From the NCBI RefSeq assembly GCF_003337315.1, contig NZ_QPJV01000012.1, positions 1 through 51,246 of the forward strand: DNA of 51,246 nucleotides, written 5' to 3'. How positions within the stretch are numbered: position 1 is the stretch's first letter; every line of letters starts with the position of its first letter. The position numbers were made by a program, and so were the translations under genes. Below, piece after piece: positions 9,829 through 18,170 of this stretch. This stretch comes from Vagococcus fluvialis (GTDB lineage Bacteria > Bacillota > Bacilli > Lactobacillales > Vagococcaceae). The notes beneath the pieces are model-generated. The model was not told the DNA's origin and searched no databases. It saw only the letters and a list, made by a program, of their open reading frames with translations.

Positions 9829-10062
9829 ATGAAAAATTCTAAATTGATAGCAATCATTAAAAGATTGAGCGCTATGGTAGAGGCAAACGATACAGAGGTA
9901 CAAGTTCGTCGTTTTGAAAATGAAGGACAAGAGCGATGCATCGTAACATTTGATAGTAGTACTGAAATGTTCGAGTTAACAGAATCTGGTTCTCAACAAG
10001 TTTATCAATTTGATGACATTGATTTAGTGGCATTGGAAATCTTTGAATTATTACAAGATTAA
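9829..10062 (+). CDS. YkuJ-like (DUF1797) small protein
   Basis: 77-residue soluble protein resembling Bacillus YkuJ (DUF1797): the central RRFENEGQERCIVTF and the C-terminal YQFDDIDLVALEIFELLQ are the recognisable parts. Function unknown. A strong AAGGAGG site precedes the ATG, and an extended -10 (TGT TACAAT near 9791) lies upstream. A terminator follows. Confidence 0.75.
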   Translation: MKNSKLIAIIKRLSAMVEANDTEVQVRRFENEGQERCIVTFDSSTEMFELTESGSQQVYQFDDIDLVALEIFELLQD

Positions 10063-10081
10063 TTAAGAAATAAAGAAATGT

Positions 10082-10113
10082 AGGTGAGACCATGTTGTCC
10101 ACCTCTTTTTTTT
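10082..10113 (+). terminator. Terminator after the YkuJ-like gene
   Basis: Hairpin AGGTG(A)GAC / GTCCACCT with one bulged base, followed by eight T. Confidence 0.75.
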
Positions 10114-10135
10114 GCTTAGAAAGTGGAGTGAGTTA

Positions 10136-11056
10136 ATGTTAGAGATGCCAGATTTATTTGAAAGAAATATGACATTAGGTAGTCAAGCATTTGATGATCA
10201 AAACTATGAAATGGCTAGAGATTACTTTGAAGCAGCATACAATATAAAAGATGATTTAGTAGCAAATACGTCACTAACAAAGTCTTTAGTGGAATTAAAA
10301 GAATTTGAGGCAGCCTATAGTATTTTGTGTGAGAAAAAGATATCTTACTTAAAAACAAGTGAGTTGCAACTTTTATATTTTAATATTTTACTGCAGTTAA
10401 ATTACTTTTTTGAAATAGAAAAACTATTAGTAAGTTTAGTAGTTGAGAATTCAGGTGACTTAAAAAAAGCTTATGATATTTCAAAAGAATATCACTTAAT
10501 GATTAACAAAACTAAGTATCGAAAACTTCAAGATGATATTAGGGCAATGGTTGATTTACCAAAATTAAATCAAGGTATCGTTTTAAAAAAAGTGAAATTT
10601 TTGCCAAAAGAAATGGTTGTAGATGTAGCTAAGGATCTTTTGGTTGATGAAAGAGTTTCTATTTTTAGTCGCAGTGAAATTTGTCAATTACTTGTACAAG
10701 TAAAACTAGATGAAGAAATAGAGGTCTTAACATTTAATGGTGAAATAAAAAGTTTTAGACCTAAAACAAAAAAAGTATTAGCAAAAGAGTATGGAGAGAG
10801 CGTCGTCTTAAAAGAAGTGTCACACTTCTTTGATACGAATAATCCAAGTATTAAAAATGAAGTCGAAAAATCAATTAAACTTCATATAGGATGTTTATAT
10901 CCTTTTGTTAGTGAAGTGATGAAACCCACAGACAAATGGATAACAAGCTACATTGAAAAATTTCAAGGAAATACTAGCGAAACTGATTTTAAAAAAATTA
11001 GCCAGATTCAAAATCAAATTGATTCTGAAGTGTTGAAAATGATGTCTTTTAATTAA
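10136..11056 (+). CDS. Hypothetical protein with predicted TPR-like helical repeats
   Basis: 306 residues, soluble, very rich in Lys, Glu and Leu. The first 90 residues look like two tetratricopeptide-type helix pairs (GSQAFDDQNYEMARDYFEAAY and a following LVELKEFEAAYSIL). The rest is helical without a motif I recognise. The start ATG at 10136 follows GTGGAGTGAG; a second ATG three codons on is possible. The preceding gene is terminated and tig has its own promoter, so it is probably transcribed alone. A scaffold or chaperone-adaptor role would be a guess. Confidence 0.6.
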   Translation: MLEMPDLFERNMTLGSQAFDDQNYEMARDYFEAAYNIKDDLVANTSLTKSLVELKEFEAAYSILCEKKISYLKTSELQLLYFNILLQLNYFFEIEKLLVSLVVENSGDLKKAYDISKEYHLMINKTKYRKLQDDIRAMVDLPKLNQGIVLKKVKFLPKEMVVDVAKDLLVDERVSIFSRSEICQLLVQVKLDEEIEVLTFNGEIKSFRPKTKKVLAKEYGESVVLKEVSHFFDTNNPSIKNEVEKSIKLHIGCLYPFVSEVMKPTDKWITSYIEKFQGNTSETDFKKISQIQNQIDSEVLKMMSFN

Positions 11057-11075
11057 AATAGGTCAAGGAAAAATG

Positions 11076-11104
11076 TTTACAATTTAGGTCCTTTAGTGTA
11101 AGAT
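11076..11104 (+). promoter_or_regulatory. Promoter of tig
   Basis: -35 TTTACA (11076-11081), 17-bp spacer, -10 TAAGAT (11099-11104), 58 bp before the tig start. Confidence 0.7.
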
Positions 11105-11162
11105 TGAAAGGTATGCAAGGAACTAAAAAAATTACAAATAGATACTGTGGAGGTACATATTA

Positions 11163-12446
11163 ATGTCTGCAAAATGGGAAAAAACAGGAACTAACGAAGG
11201 TACTTTAACTTTCGAAATCGCTGAAGAAAAAATCCAAGAAGGTTTAACTGCTGCATTTAACAAAGTTAAAAAAGATATCAGTGCACCAGGATTCCGTAAA
11301 GGTAAAATCAACCGTCAAATGTTTAACAAAATGTACGGAGAAGAAGCTTTATACGAAGATGCTTTAAACCACGTATTGCCAGAAGCTTATAGCGCTGCAA
11401 TTGACGAGTCTGGAATTGAACCAGTTGCTCAACCAAACATCGACGTTAAAAGCATGGAAAAAGGTCAAGCATGGGTTATCACTGCTGAAGTAACTGTAAA
11501 ACCTGAAGTTAAATTAGGTGAGTACAAAAACTTAACAGTTCCAGCTCAAGACCGTGAAGTAACAGATGCTGATGTAGAAGAAAACTTAGCACAAAAACAA
11601 GCTAGCCAAGCTGAATTAGTCATTAAAGAAGACGTTGCTGCTAATGGCGACACTGTAGTTATCGACTTTGAAGGATTTAAAGGTGAAGAAGCTTTTGAAG
11701 GTGGAAAAGGTGAAAACTATTCATTAGAATTAGGATCTAACTCATTCATCCCTGGATTTGAAGACCAATTAGTTGGAACAAAAGCTGGAGATGATGTAGA
11801 AGTTAAAGTAACTTTCCCAGAAGAATACCAAGCTGAAGACTTAGCTGGTCAAGAAGCAATCTTCAAAGTTAAAGTTCATGAAGTTAAATCTAAAGAATTA
11901 CCAGAATTAGATGATGAGTTTGCTAAAGATGTTGACGAAGAAGTTGAAACATTAGCAGAATTAAAAGCTAAAATCAAAGAACAATTAACAGCTGCTAAAG
12001 AAGAAGCTGCTAAAAATGCTATTGAAGAAGCAGCTATTGCTCAAGCAGTAGAAAATGCTGAAATCGTAGAATTACCACACGTTATGGTACATGATGAAGT
12101 ACACCGTGGCATGAACGAATTCTTAGGAAACATGCAACGACAAGGTATCTCACCAGAATTATACTACCAAATGACTGGTACTACTGAACAAGACTTACAC
12201 GTTCAATTCGAAGGTGAAGCTGAAACAAGAACTAAAACTAACTTAGTTATTGAAGCTATCGTTGAAGCTGAAAACTACGAAGTAACTGACGAAGATCTTG
12301 AAGCTGAAATCAAAGATTTAGCTGCACAATACAACATGGAAGAAAGTGCTGTACGCGGTGCATTAAACAATGAAATGCTAGCACATGACATTAAAATGAA
12401 ACGTGCAGTAGATGCAATTGTTTCATCTGCTAAAGAAGAAGCTTAA
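11163..12446 (+). CDS. tig: Trigger factor (ribosome-associated chaperone and peptidyl-prolyl isomerase)
   Basis: 427 residues, full family length. The N-terminal domain carries the ribosome-binding GFRKGKI loop, the middle FKBP-type isomerase domain runs about residues 150-245 ([11 protein letters not shown] through FKVKVHEVK), and the C-terminal arm domain is helical. Start ATG after GGAGG. Codon use is strongly biased, fitting high expression. It precedes clpX as in most Firmicutes, but an intervening terminator separates the two. Confidence 0.97.
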   Translation: MSAKWEKTGTNEGTLTFEIAEEKIQEGLTAAFNKVKKDISAPGFRKGKINRQMFNKMYGEEALYEDALNHVLPEAYSAAIDESGIEPVAQPNIDVKSMEKGQAWVITAEVTVKPEVKLGEYKNLTVPAQDREVTDADVEENLAQKQASQAELVIKEDVAANGDTVVIDFEGFKGEEAFEGGKGENYSLELGSNSFIPGFEDQLVGTKAGDDVEVKVTFPEEYQAEDLAGQEAIFKVKVHEVKSKELPELDDEFAKDVDEEVETLAELKAKIKEQLTAAKEEAAKNAIEEAAIAQAVENAEIVELPHVMVHDEVHRGMNEFLGNMQRQGISPELYYQMTGTTEQDLHVQFEGEAETRTKTNLVIEAIVEAENYEVTDEDLEAEIKDLAAQYNMEESAVRGALNNEMLAHDIKMKRAVDAIVSSAKEEA

Positions 12447-12464
12447 TTTTAACTTGTTCGTAAA

Positions 12465-12504
12465 AAAGGAGGCTGACTCATGTGAGTTAGCTTCCTTTTA
12501 TTTT
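12465..12504 (+). terminator. Terminator of tig
   Basis: A 16-bp stem (12465-12480 with 12483-12498) with two G-U pairs and a loop of 2, followed by a T-rich tail. Confidence 0.85.
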
Positions 12505-12625
12505 GTAAGGGAATATTAAGAGAACACCTTTTTTAATGCATGGAATAAGTTGTTGTGTTAGAATATACGGGATGAGAAACAAAAGCTTTGTGAATAAAGA
12601 CTTTTGTTCAACAGGAGGGAAGTCC

Positions 12626-13879
12626 ATGTACGACAATACAGATGAGAACAATGATGTGCGTTGTTCTTTTTGTGGGAAATCACAAGATGAAGTAAAAAAA
12701 TTAGTTGCAGGCCCTGGCGTGTATATCTGTAATGAATGTATTGATTTATGTAAAGAGATCATTGATGAGGAAATCCAAGAAGAAATCTCTTCTGATTTAA
12801 TCAATGTCTTAAAACCTAAAGAAATTTTAGAAGTTTTAAATGAATATGTTATCGGTCAAGAAAGAGCTAAACGAGTTCTTGCTGTTGCAGTATATAATCA
12901 CTACAAACGAGTTCAACAAATGGCTCTTGAAGAAGAAGAAGATGCTATTCAAGACGAAGTAGAATTACAAAAAAGTAATATTTGTTTAATCGGACCAACT
13001 GGATCAGGTAAAACATTCTTAGCACAAACATTAGCAAAAACACTTAATGTGCCATTTGCTATTGCTGATGCGACAAGTTTAACTGAAGCAGGTTATGTAG
13101 GGGAAGATGTGGAAAATATTCTTCTGAAGCTTTTACAAGCTGCGGACTACAATGTAGAAAAAGCTCAACGTGGCATTATCTACATTGATGAGATTGACAA
13201 AATTGCTCGTAAAAGTGAAAATGTTTCGATTACTCGTGACGTTTCTGGTGAAGGGGTACAACAAGCTTTACTTAAGATTTTAGAAGGAACAGTTGCTAGT
13301 GTCCCACCTCAAGGAGGACGAAAACATCCTCAACAAGAGTTAATCCAAATTGATACAACAGAAATTCTGTTTATTGTTGGTGGGGCTTTTGCGGGAATCG
13401 AAAATATTGTTAAAGAACGTTTAGGTGAAAAAATTATTGGTTTTGGTACGACAAATAAAAACCGTGACGAAGAAGTAAGTATTATGTCACAAATTATTCC
13501 AGAAGATTTACTTAAATTTGGTTTAATTCCTGAATTTATTGGTCGATTACCTGTGATTGCTTCATTAGAAAAATTAACTGAAGAAGATTTAGTTAACATT
13601 CTAACTGAACCGAAAAATGCTTTAACAAAACAATACAAAAAATTATTATCACTTGATGAGGTTGCCTTAGAATTTACACCTGGCGCATTAAATGCAATTG
13701 CTAACCAAGCGATTGAAAGAGACACAGGTGCTCGTGGTTTACGCTCAATTATTGAACATGTCATGATGAACGTCATGTACGAAATTCCAACAAGAGATGA
13801 TGTTGAAAAAGTCGTTATTACAAAAGAAGCCGTTATTGGTGAAGGCGAACCTGAATTACAAAAGAAAAAAGTAAGTTAA
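12626..13879 (+). CDS. clpX: ATP-dependent Clp protease ATP-binding subunit ClpX
   Basis: 417 residues, normal ClpX length. The N-terminal zinc-binding domain has four cysteines (CSFC and CNECIDLC). The AAA+ core has Walker A GPTGSGKT, pore loop GYVGEDV and Walker [20 protein letters not shown] supplies the IGF loop that docks on ClpP. The open frame extends 90 bp upstream, but AGGAGGGAAGTCC directly precedes the ATG at 12626. engB, usually the next gene in Firmicutes, is instead found at 29.35 kb. Confidence 0.97.
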   Translation: MYDNTDENNDVRCSFCGKSQDEVKKLVAGPGVYICNECIDLCKEIIDEEIQEEISSDLINVLKPKEILEVLNEYVIGQERAKRVLAVAVYNHYKRVQQMALEEEEDAIQDEVELQKSNICLIGPTGSGKTFLAQTLAKTLNVPFAIADATSLTEAGYVGEDVENILLKLLQAADYNVEKAQRGIIYIDEIDKIARKSENVSITRDVSGEGVQQALLKILEGTVASVPPQGGRKHPQQELIQIDTTEILFIVGGAFAGIENIVKERLGEKIIGFGTTNKNRDEEVSIMSQIIPEDLLKFGLIPEFIGRLPVIASLEKLTEEDLVNILTEPKNALTKQYKKLLSLDEVALEFTPGALNAIANQAIERDTGARGLRSIIEHVMMNVMYEIPTRDDVEKVVITKEAVIGEGEPELQKKKVS

Positions 13880-13882
13880 AAT

Positions 13883-13976
13883 AAAAGAAACTATTACTTT
13901 GTAGTGACCCCCAAAAAGTTAGAACAAAAATCTAACTTTTGGAGGTCGCTACACTTTAGTTAATAGTTTCTTTTTT
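13883..13976 (+). terminator. clpX: clpX terminator split by a palindromic insertion
   Basis: Outer stem of 14 bp (13883-13896 pairs with 13961-13974), followed by a T-run. A second long hairpin occupies its loop. Removing the inner element and one copy of the flanking duplication restores a compact terminator with a 7-nt loop, so the terminator is probably older than the insertion. It likely still folds as a stacked double hairpin. Confidence 0.75.
13900..13953 (+). mobile_element. 54-bp palindrome resembling two IS3-type ends head to head
   Basis: The element begins TGTAGTGACCCCC and ends with the near-complement GGAGGTCGCTACA; arms of about 23 bp (inner part AAAAGTTAGA / TCTAACTTTT) surround a 7-nt AT spacer. 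TG...CA termini and the GACCCCCAAAA(A)GTTAGA motif resemble terminal repeats of IS3-family (IS150-group) elements as I remember them. CTT (or ACTTT, counted one way) is repeated directly on both sides, as expected of a target duplication. It has no coding capacity. Confidence 0.55.
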
Positions 13977-14065
13977 GTTATATTCGTTATAAATTTTACT
14001 TTCTCGAGATGAAATTTACATTAAATTGACTAAAAAAATTTAAAATGTAAATAAATATTCAAAGA

Positions 14066-14128
14066 TTTACTATTTTTACGAAACTTTTACAAAGAACAGA
14101 CATTATTTTTTACATTAACTTGTTAAAC
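14066..14128 (+). promoter_or_regulatory. Candidate PhoP-binding direct repeats upstream of pstS
   Basis: TTTAC-type hexamers occur at 14066, 14075, 14086 and 14109, with TTAACT at 14115 and TTAAAC at 14123. Bacillus PhoP binds TT(A/T)ACA repeats with about 11-bp spacing; only the 14075/14086 pair has exactly that spacing. A possible -10 (TGTAAT, 14135-14140) without a -35 follows, as at PhoP-activated promoters. The AT-rich background makes chance matches possible. Confidence 0.35.
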
Positions 14129-14177
14129 TCTGTTTGTAATCAAAACAAACGAACAAACAAAGGAGATTTACAAACTT

Positions 14178-15080
14178 ATGAAAAAAATATTATTGTCTTT
14201 AACAACTGTAGGGATTCTATTCACATTAGCTGCTTGTGGTGGAGGAAACGATAAAACAGATTCTTCTTCAAAAGAAGGAGCAAAAGAATCAGGTTCTAAA
14301 ACTGAACAAGTATCAATTACATCAGTTGGTTCTACGGCAATTCAACCATTAGCAGAAAAAGTAGCAGAAATTTATATGACAGATAATCCAAATTACTCAA
14401 TCACTGTTCAAGGTGGAGGAAGTGGAACAGGACTTACTCAAGTATCAACAGGAGCAGTTGATATTGGGAATTCAGATGTATATGCTGAAGAAAAAGATGG
14501 TATTGATTCATCAAACTTAGAAGATCACTTAATTGCAGTAGTAGGAATTGCACCAGTTGTTAATAAAGAAGTTGGTGTAAAAGATATTACTAAAGAACAA
14601 TTAAAAGATATCTTCACAGGAAAAATCACTAACTGGAAAGAAGTTGGTGGAGCAGATCAAAAAATTGAAATTGTTAACCGTGCTGAAGGAAGTGGAACTC
14701 GTGCGACATTTGAAAAATGGGCACTAGCAGGTGAAGCACCAGCAAAAGGACAAGAACAAGATTCATCTGGAACAGTTAGAAAAATCGTTGCGGAAACACC
14801 AGGAGCAATTAGCTACTTAGCGTTCTCATATATTGATGATTCATTGCAAGGTTTAAGTCTTGATGGTGTTGAACCAAAAGATGAAAATGTAGCAGATAAC
14901 TCATGGACAATCTGGGCATATGAGCATATGTATACACAAAAAGATGCTAAAGAAGAAGTATTAGATTTTGTAGAGTATATGAAGAGTAAAGATGTACAAG
15001 AAAATGTTATCAAAGAATTAGGTTATATCTCAATGGCTGACATGAAAGTTGAACGTGATATGGAAGGTAACATTAAGTAA
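14178..15080 (+). CDS. pstS: Phosphate ABC transporter substrate-binding lipoprotein PstS
   Basis: 300 residues. Signal peptide with lipobox LAAC, so the mature protein is lipid-anchored outside the membrane. A Ser/Lys-rich linker follows, then the PstS fold with GSTAIQPL near residue 51, the phosphate-binding GGGSGTG and a second loop NRAEGSGTRATF. Start ATG after AAAGGAG. Unusually the next genes are phoP-phoR and no pstC, pstA, pstB or phoU is present. With no terminator before phoP, the three genes probably form one operon. Confidence 0.92.
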   Translation: MKKILLSLTTVGILFTLAACGGGNDKTDSSSKEGAKESGSKTEQVSITSVGSTAIQPLAEKVAEIYMTDNPNYSITVQGGGSGTGLTQVSTGAVDIGNSDVYAEEKDGIDSSNLEDHLIAVVGIAPVVNKEVGVKDITKEQLKDIFTGKITNWKEVGGADQKIEIVNRAEGSGTRATFEKWALAGEAPAKGQEQDSSGTVRKIVAETPGAISYLAFSYIDDSLQGLSLDGVEPKDENVADNSWTIWAYEHMYTQKDAKEEVLDFVEYMKSKDVQENVIKELGYISMADMKVERDMEGNIK

Positions 15081-15158
15081 ACTGGTCATTTAAAAGCTCA
15101 TCTATTCTATGGTATAGTGTAGTTAATTAACAAATGCTAAGAAAGGGTGTGCTTTTTA

Positions 15159-15866
15159 ATGAAAAAGATTCTAGTAGTAGATGATGAACCTTCTATTACC
15201 ACACTGTTAAAATATAACCTTGAAAAAGAAAATTTCGAAGTAGATGTGTGTCATGACGGAGAAGATGCGATTAACAAAGCTCTAACAAATCAATACGATT
15301 TTATTATCCTTGATTTGATGTTACCTAAAGTAAATGGCTTTGATGTCACTAAAAAACTTCGTAAAGAAAGAATCTCGACACCTATTTTAATGCTAACAGC
15401 AAAAGATGAAACAGTAGATAAAATTATTGGACTTGAAATTGGGGCAGATGATTATTTAACTAAACCATTTAGCCCAAGAGAATTAGTAGCACGTATTCGT
15501 GCCGTAGAAAGACGATTAGACATATCTGGTGACAAAATTCCTGAATCAGCACCGAAAGAAGTTATTCAAGTAGGAAGTCTGATTGCTTACCCGAAAGATT
15601 ATCGTGTGACTAAAAATGATGAAGAACTTAATTTTACAAAAAAAGAATTTGAGCTGCTGATTTATTTAATGGAGCGCCAAAATAGAATTATTAGTCGTGA
15701 TGAATTAATGACATCTATCTGGCAAGATGATATGTATCACTTATCAAGAACTGTGGATATTCATATTTCTCATCTGAGAGAAAAAATCGAAGATGATCCC
15801 AAAAAACCACAGTATATTAAAACAGTCAGAGGATTTGGTTACAAGTTTCAGGAGATAGAAGAATGA
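15159..15866 (+). CDS. phoP: OmpR/PhoB-family response regulator (PhoP)
   Basis: 235 residues. Receiver domain with acidic pocket D8-D9, phospho-acceptor D52 (FIILDLMLPK) and the conserved Lys in YLTKPF. The C-terminal winged-helix DNA-binding domain ends in TVRGFGYKF. I start at the ATG (15159) because the only upstream alternative, a GTG at 15147, overlaps the AAAGGG site. An extra extended -10 (TGG TATAGT, 15110-15118) in the pstS-phoP gap could give separate expression. The stop overlaps the start of the kinase gene by four bases (ATGA). The Pho assignment rests mainly on the adjoining pstS. Confidence 0.85.
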   Translation: MKKILVVDDEPSITTLLKYNLEKENFEVDVCHDGEDAINKALTNQYDFIILDLMLPKVNGFDVTKKLRKERISTPILMLTAKDETVDKIIGLEIGADDYLTKPFSPRELVARIRAVERRLDISGDKIPESAPKEVIQVGSLIAYPKDYRVTKNDEELNFTKKEFELLIYLMERQNRIISRDELMTSIWQDDMYHLSRTVDIHISHLREKIEDDPKKPQYIKTVRGFGYKFQEIEE

Positions 15867-17596
15867 AAAAATTAACTCCTAAATTAATTGTTATCTTAGT
15901 AATCAGCTTATTAGTAGGTGGTGGCCTTTACACCACCTACTTTTTTAAACAAGAAGTCCTGAATCAACAAAGAGAGAAATTAAGTAGTGAAATTGATGTG
16001 TTAATCCCTTACTTATTTGATAAAGGAAAATTGGATTTAAATGAAGAAAAAATTGATAAAAGTGTTGAGAATACTGGCAGACTAACCATACTAGATAAAA
16101 CAGGCATGATATTGTATGATACTTCCCACAAACAAACAGCCAAAGGAACAAGAGAAAAACGCTCCGAGATTAAAGAGATTCTAGTAGATGGTAAAGAGGA
16201 AGGTTACGCCGTTAGAGAAAGTACAACCTTAGATGAAAAACTAATTTATGTGTCAAAAGCAGTTTTCGTTGATCAAGAATTAGTGGGTATTTTAAGACTT
16301 TCAGAAAAATACACAGGTGTAAGTCAAGACTTAAAACAATTCCAAGGCTATGTTCTAGCTTCATTAGTGGTGATTAGCGGGATTATTTTGTCGATGTATT
16401 TTTATATTTTAAGACAAAGCCGTAAGCCGATTCAGTTTATTCTTCCTATTTTAAGAAATGCCATAAAAAATCCTGAGAAAAAACAAGATGTTGTTGACGC
16501 ACCAAGTGAATGGCAGGAGTTGTATCAAACTGTGTATGAATTAATGGATGAAACTAAATTGCTATATTACAAGCAATTACAAAATGAAGAAAAATTAGCC
16601 TTTCTTTTTGAAAATTTAGATATTGGTATTTTCATCTTAAATAGTGACTTGGAAGTTGTTTTAGCAAATGGTGTCACAGAAAAACTATTTGCCTCTCCTA
16701 AAAAATCAGCAAACTATGAAGAGTGGTTTGGACATAAAAAAATGAACCGCTTGATTAAAGAAGCAGTTTCAACAAAAGAGCAAGTTCAAGGTGATATTCA
16801 TTTAAAATCTCCTAAAAATCATGAGCTTAACGTGATTATTAGAATTTTAGAATCTAGTACAACAGAATATGTTGGTATTATTTATGACGTGACGGAGATG
16901 AAACAAATTGAAAAAGTTCATGAAGACTTTATAAGCAATATCTCTCACGAATTAAAAACTCCAACCACTTCCATTATCGGCTTTGCAGAGACATTACTTG
17001 CAGGAGCTAAAGATGATCCTAATGCTTCAGAAGAATTTATTCAGATTATTGAAAGTGAAGGTAAGAGATTACTTGCATTAATTCAAAATATTATGATGTT
17101 ACTAAAAACTGAGAAGGATATTTATATGCTTGATACAGTTGTCAGTAACCCAGTAACAGTGATAGAAGAAGAGCTAGAAAGATATCTCTTTAAATTATCT
17201 GAAAAGAATATTCGAGTTACTTTTGATAGCTCTTTATCCAAAGAAGTTGCATTACCAGGAAATGCCTTTCAATTAATTGTTAAAAATTTAATTGAAAATG
17301 CTGTTGAATATACAGGGGAAAATGATTCGATTTTTATCTATTTGAAAGAGATGGATGATGAATTGATTTTAACTGTAGAAGATACTGGAATTGGAATCTC
17401 TGATGAGGATCAGAAAAGAATTTTTGAAAGATTTTACCGCGTCAGTCAATCAAGACAACGAAACACTGGTGGCTCTGGCTTAGGTTTATCCATTGTACAA
17501 CACTATACTGAAATTTTAGGTGGTACAATAAAACTAGCTAGTGATTTAGGAGAAGGAACTACAGTGATTGTCAAAATTCCAATGACTAATAATTGA
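15863..17596 (+). CDS. phoR: Sensor histidine kinase (PhoR-like)
   Basis: 577 residues, close to Bacillus PhoR in size and layout: membrane segment 1 (about residues 6-28), an extracellular domain of about 130 residues, membrane segment 2 (about 164-184), a HAMP/linker region, a PAS domain (about 250-345), HisKA with phospho-acceptor H362 in NISHELKTPTTSI, and HATPase_c with N-box NLIENAVEY, G1 DTGIGI and G2 GGSGLGLS. It partners the overlapping response regulator. Phosphate signal sensing is inferred from the pstS neighbour. Confidence 0.88.
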   Translation: MKKLTPKLIVILVISLLVGGGLYTTYFFKQEVLNQQREKLSSEIDVLIPYLFDKGKLDLNEEKIDKSVENTGRLTILDKTGMILYDTSHKQTAKGTREKRSEIKEILVDGKEEGYAVRESTTLDEKLIYVSKAVFVDQELVGILRLSEKYTGVSQDLKQFQGYVLASLVVISGIILSMYFYILRQSRKPIQFILPILRNAIKNPEKKQDVVDAPSEWQELYQTVYELMDETKLLYYKQLQNEEKLAFLFENLDIGIFILNSDLEVVLANGVTEKLFASPKKSANYEEWFGHKKMNRLIKEAVSTKEQVQGDIHLKSPKNHELNVIIRILESSTTEYVGIIYDVTEMKQIEKVHEDFISNISHELKTPTTSIIGFAETLLAGAKDDPNASEEFIQIIESEGKRLLALIQNIMMLLKTEKDIYMLDTVVSNPVTVIEEELERYLFKLSEKNIRVTFDSSLSKEVALPGNAFQLIVKNLIENAVEYTGENDSIFIYLKEMDDELILTVEDTGIGISDEDQKRIFERFYRVSQSRQRNTGGSGLGLSIVQHYTEILGGTIKLASDLGEGTTVIVKIPMTNN

Positions 17597-17634
17597 AAGA
17601 GGTTGTGACTTAATATGTCACAACTCTTTTTTAA
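17597..17634 (+). terminator. Terminator of pstS-phoPR
   Basis: Stem AAAGAG(G)TTGTGAC / GTCACAACTCTTT with one bulged G, followed by six T, directly after the phoR stop. Confidence 0.88.
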
Positions 17635-17638
17635 ACTT

Positions 17639-17672
17639 TACAATTGACAATTGTAAACTATAAAGTTATGAT
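17639..17672 (+). promoter_or_regulatory. copYA promoter with overlapping cop box
   Basis: -35 TTGACA (17644-17649), 17-bp spacer, -10 TATGAT (17667-17672). GACAATTGTA (17646-17655) is a cop box (consensus KACANNTGTA) that overlaps the -35; TACAATTGAC (17639-17648) is an overlapping half-matching second site. CopY binding here would exclude RNA polymerase until copper displaces zinc from CopY. Confidence 0.85.
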
Positions 17673-17720
17673 AGATTTGTAAATAGCTATTGAGGAATTA
17701 AAATATAAGGAGGTCATCTT

Positions 17721-18152
17721 ATGACTAACAAACAAATCGAAACAATCACTGATGCAGAATGGGAAATTATGAGAGTTGTTTGGACTAAAAAAGAAACAAC
17801 AAGTACAGAAATAATTAATGTCTTGGAAAGTAAAACTGAATGGAAACCATCAACAGTTAAGACGTTACTTTCAAGATTAGTTGCTAAAAATTATTTATTT
17901 ACAAGAAAAGAAGGTAAACAATTTGTTTATCAAGCTTCTGTTCAAGAAGATGATGCGATTAAAGAGGCACGTAATGAATTATTTGATAAAATTTGTAATA
18001 AAAAAATCGGTAGCACTTTAATTGAAACTGTAAAAGAAAGAGAATTATCTATTTCAGATATCGAGATTTTAGAGAAATTACTAAGAGAGAAAAAAGATTC
18101 AGCACCTACTGAGGTGTCATGTAACTGTATTCCTGGTCAATGTAATTGTTAG
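17721..18152 (+). CDS. copY: Copper-responsive repressor CopY
   Basis: 143 residues of the CopY/BlaI (penicillinase repressor) winged-helix family. N-terminal DNA-binding part (ITDAEWEIMRVVW, WKPSTVKTLLSRLV). The C-terminus is CNCIPGQCNC, the CxCx4CxC metal-binding hook in which Zn keeps the repressor on DNA and Cu(I) releases it. AAGGAGG start. It is autoregulated through the cop box overlapping its own -35, and copA follows after 18 bp. Confidence 0.95.
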   Translation: MTNKQIETITDAEWEIMRVVWTKKETTSTEIINVLESKTEWKPSTVKTLLSRLVAKNYLFTRKEGKQFVYQASVQEDDAIKEARNELFDKICNKKIGSTLIETVKERELSISDIEILEKLLREKKDSAPTEVSCNCIPGQCNC

Positions 18153-18170
18153 GAAGGAGGAAAAAGAAAA

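Noticed and set aside
12487-12804. Minus-strand open frame of 105 codons at the clpX start
   Set aside because: It overlaps clpX in antisense, has no binding site and has the composition of a shadow frame.
13330-13776. Minus-strand open frame of 148 codons inside clpX
   Set aside because: Antisense of a well-conserved gene; no promoter or binding site.
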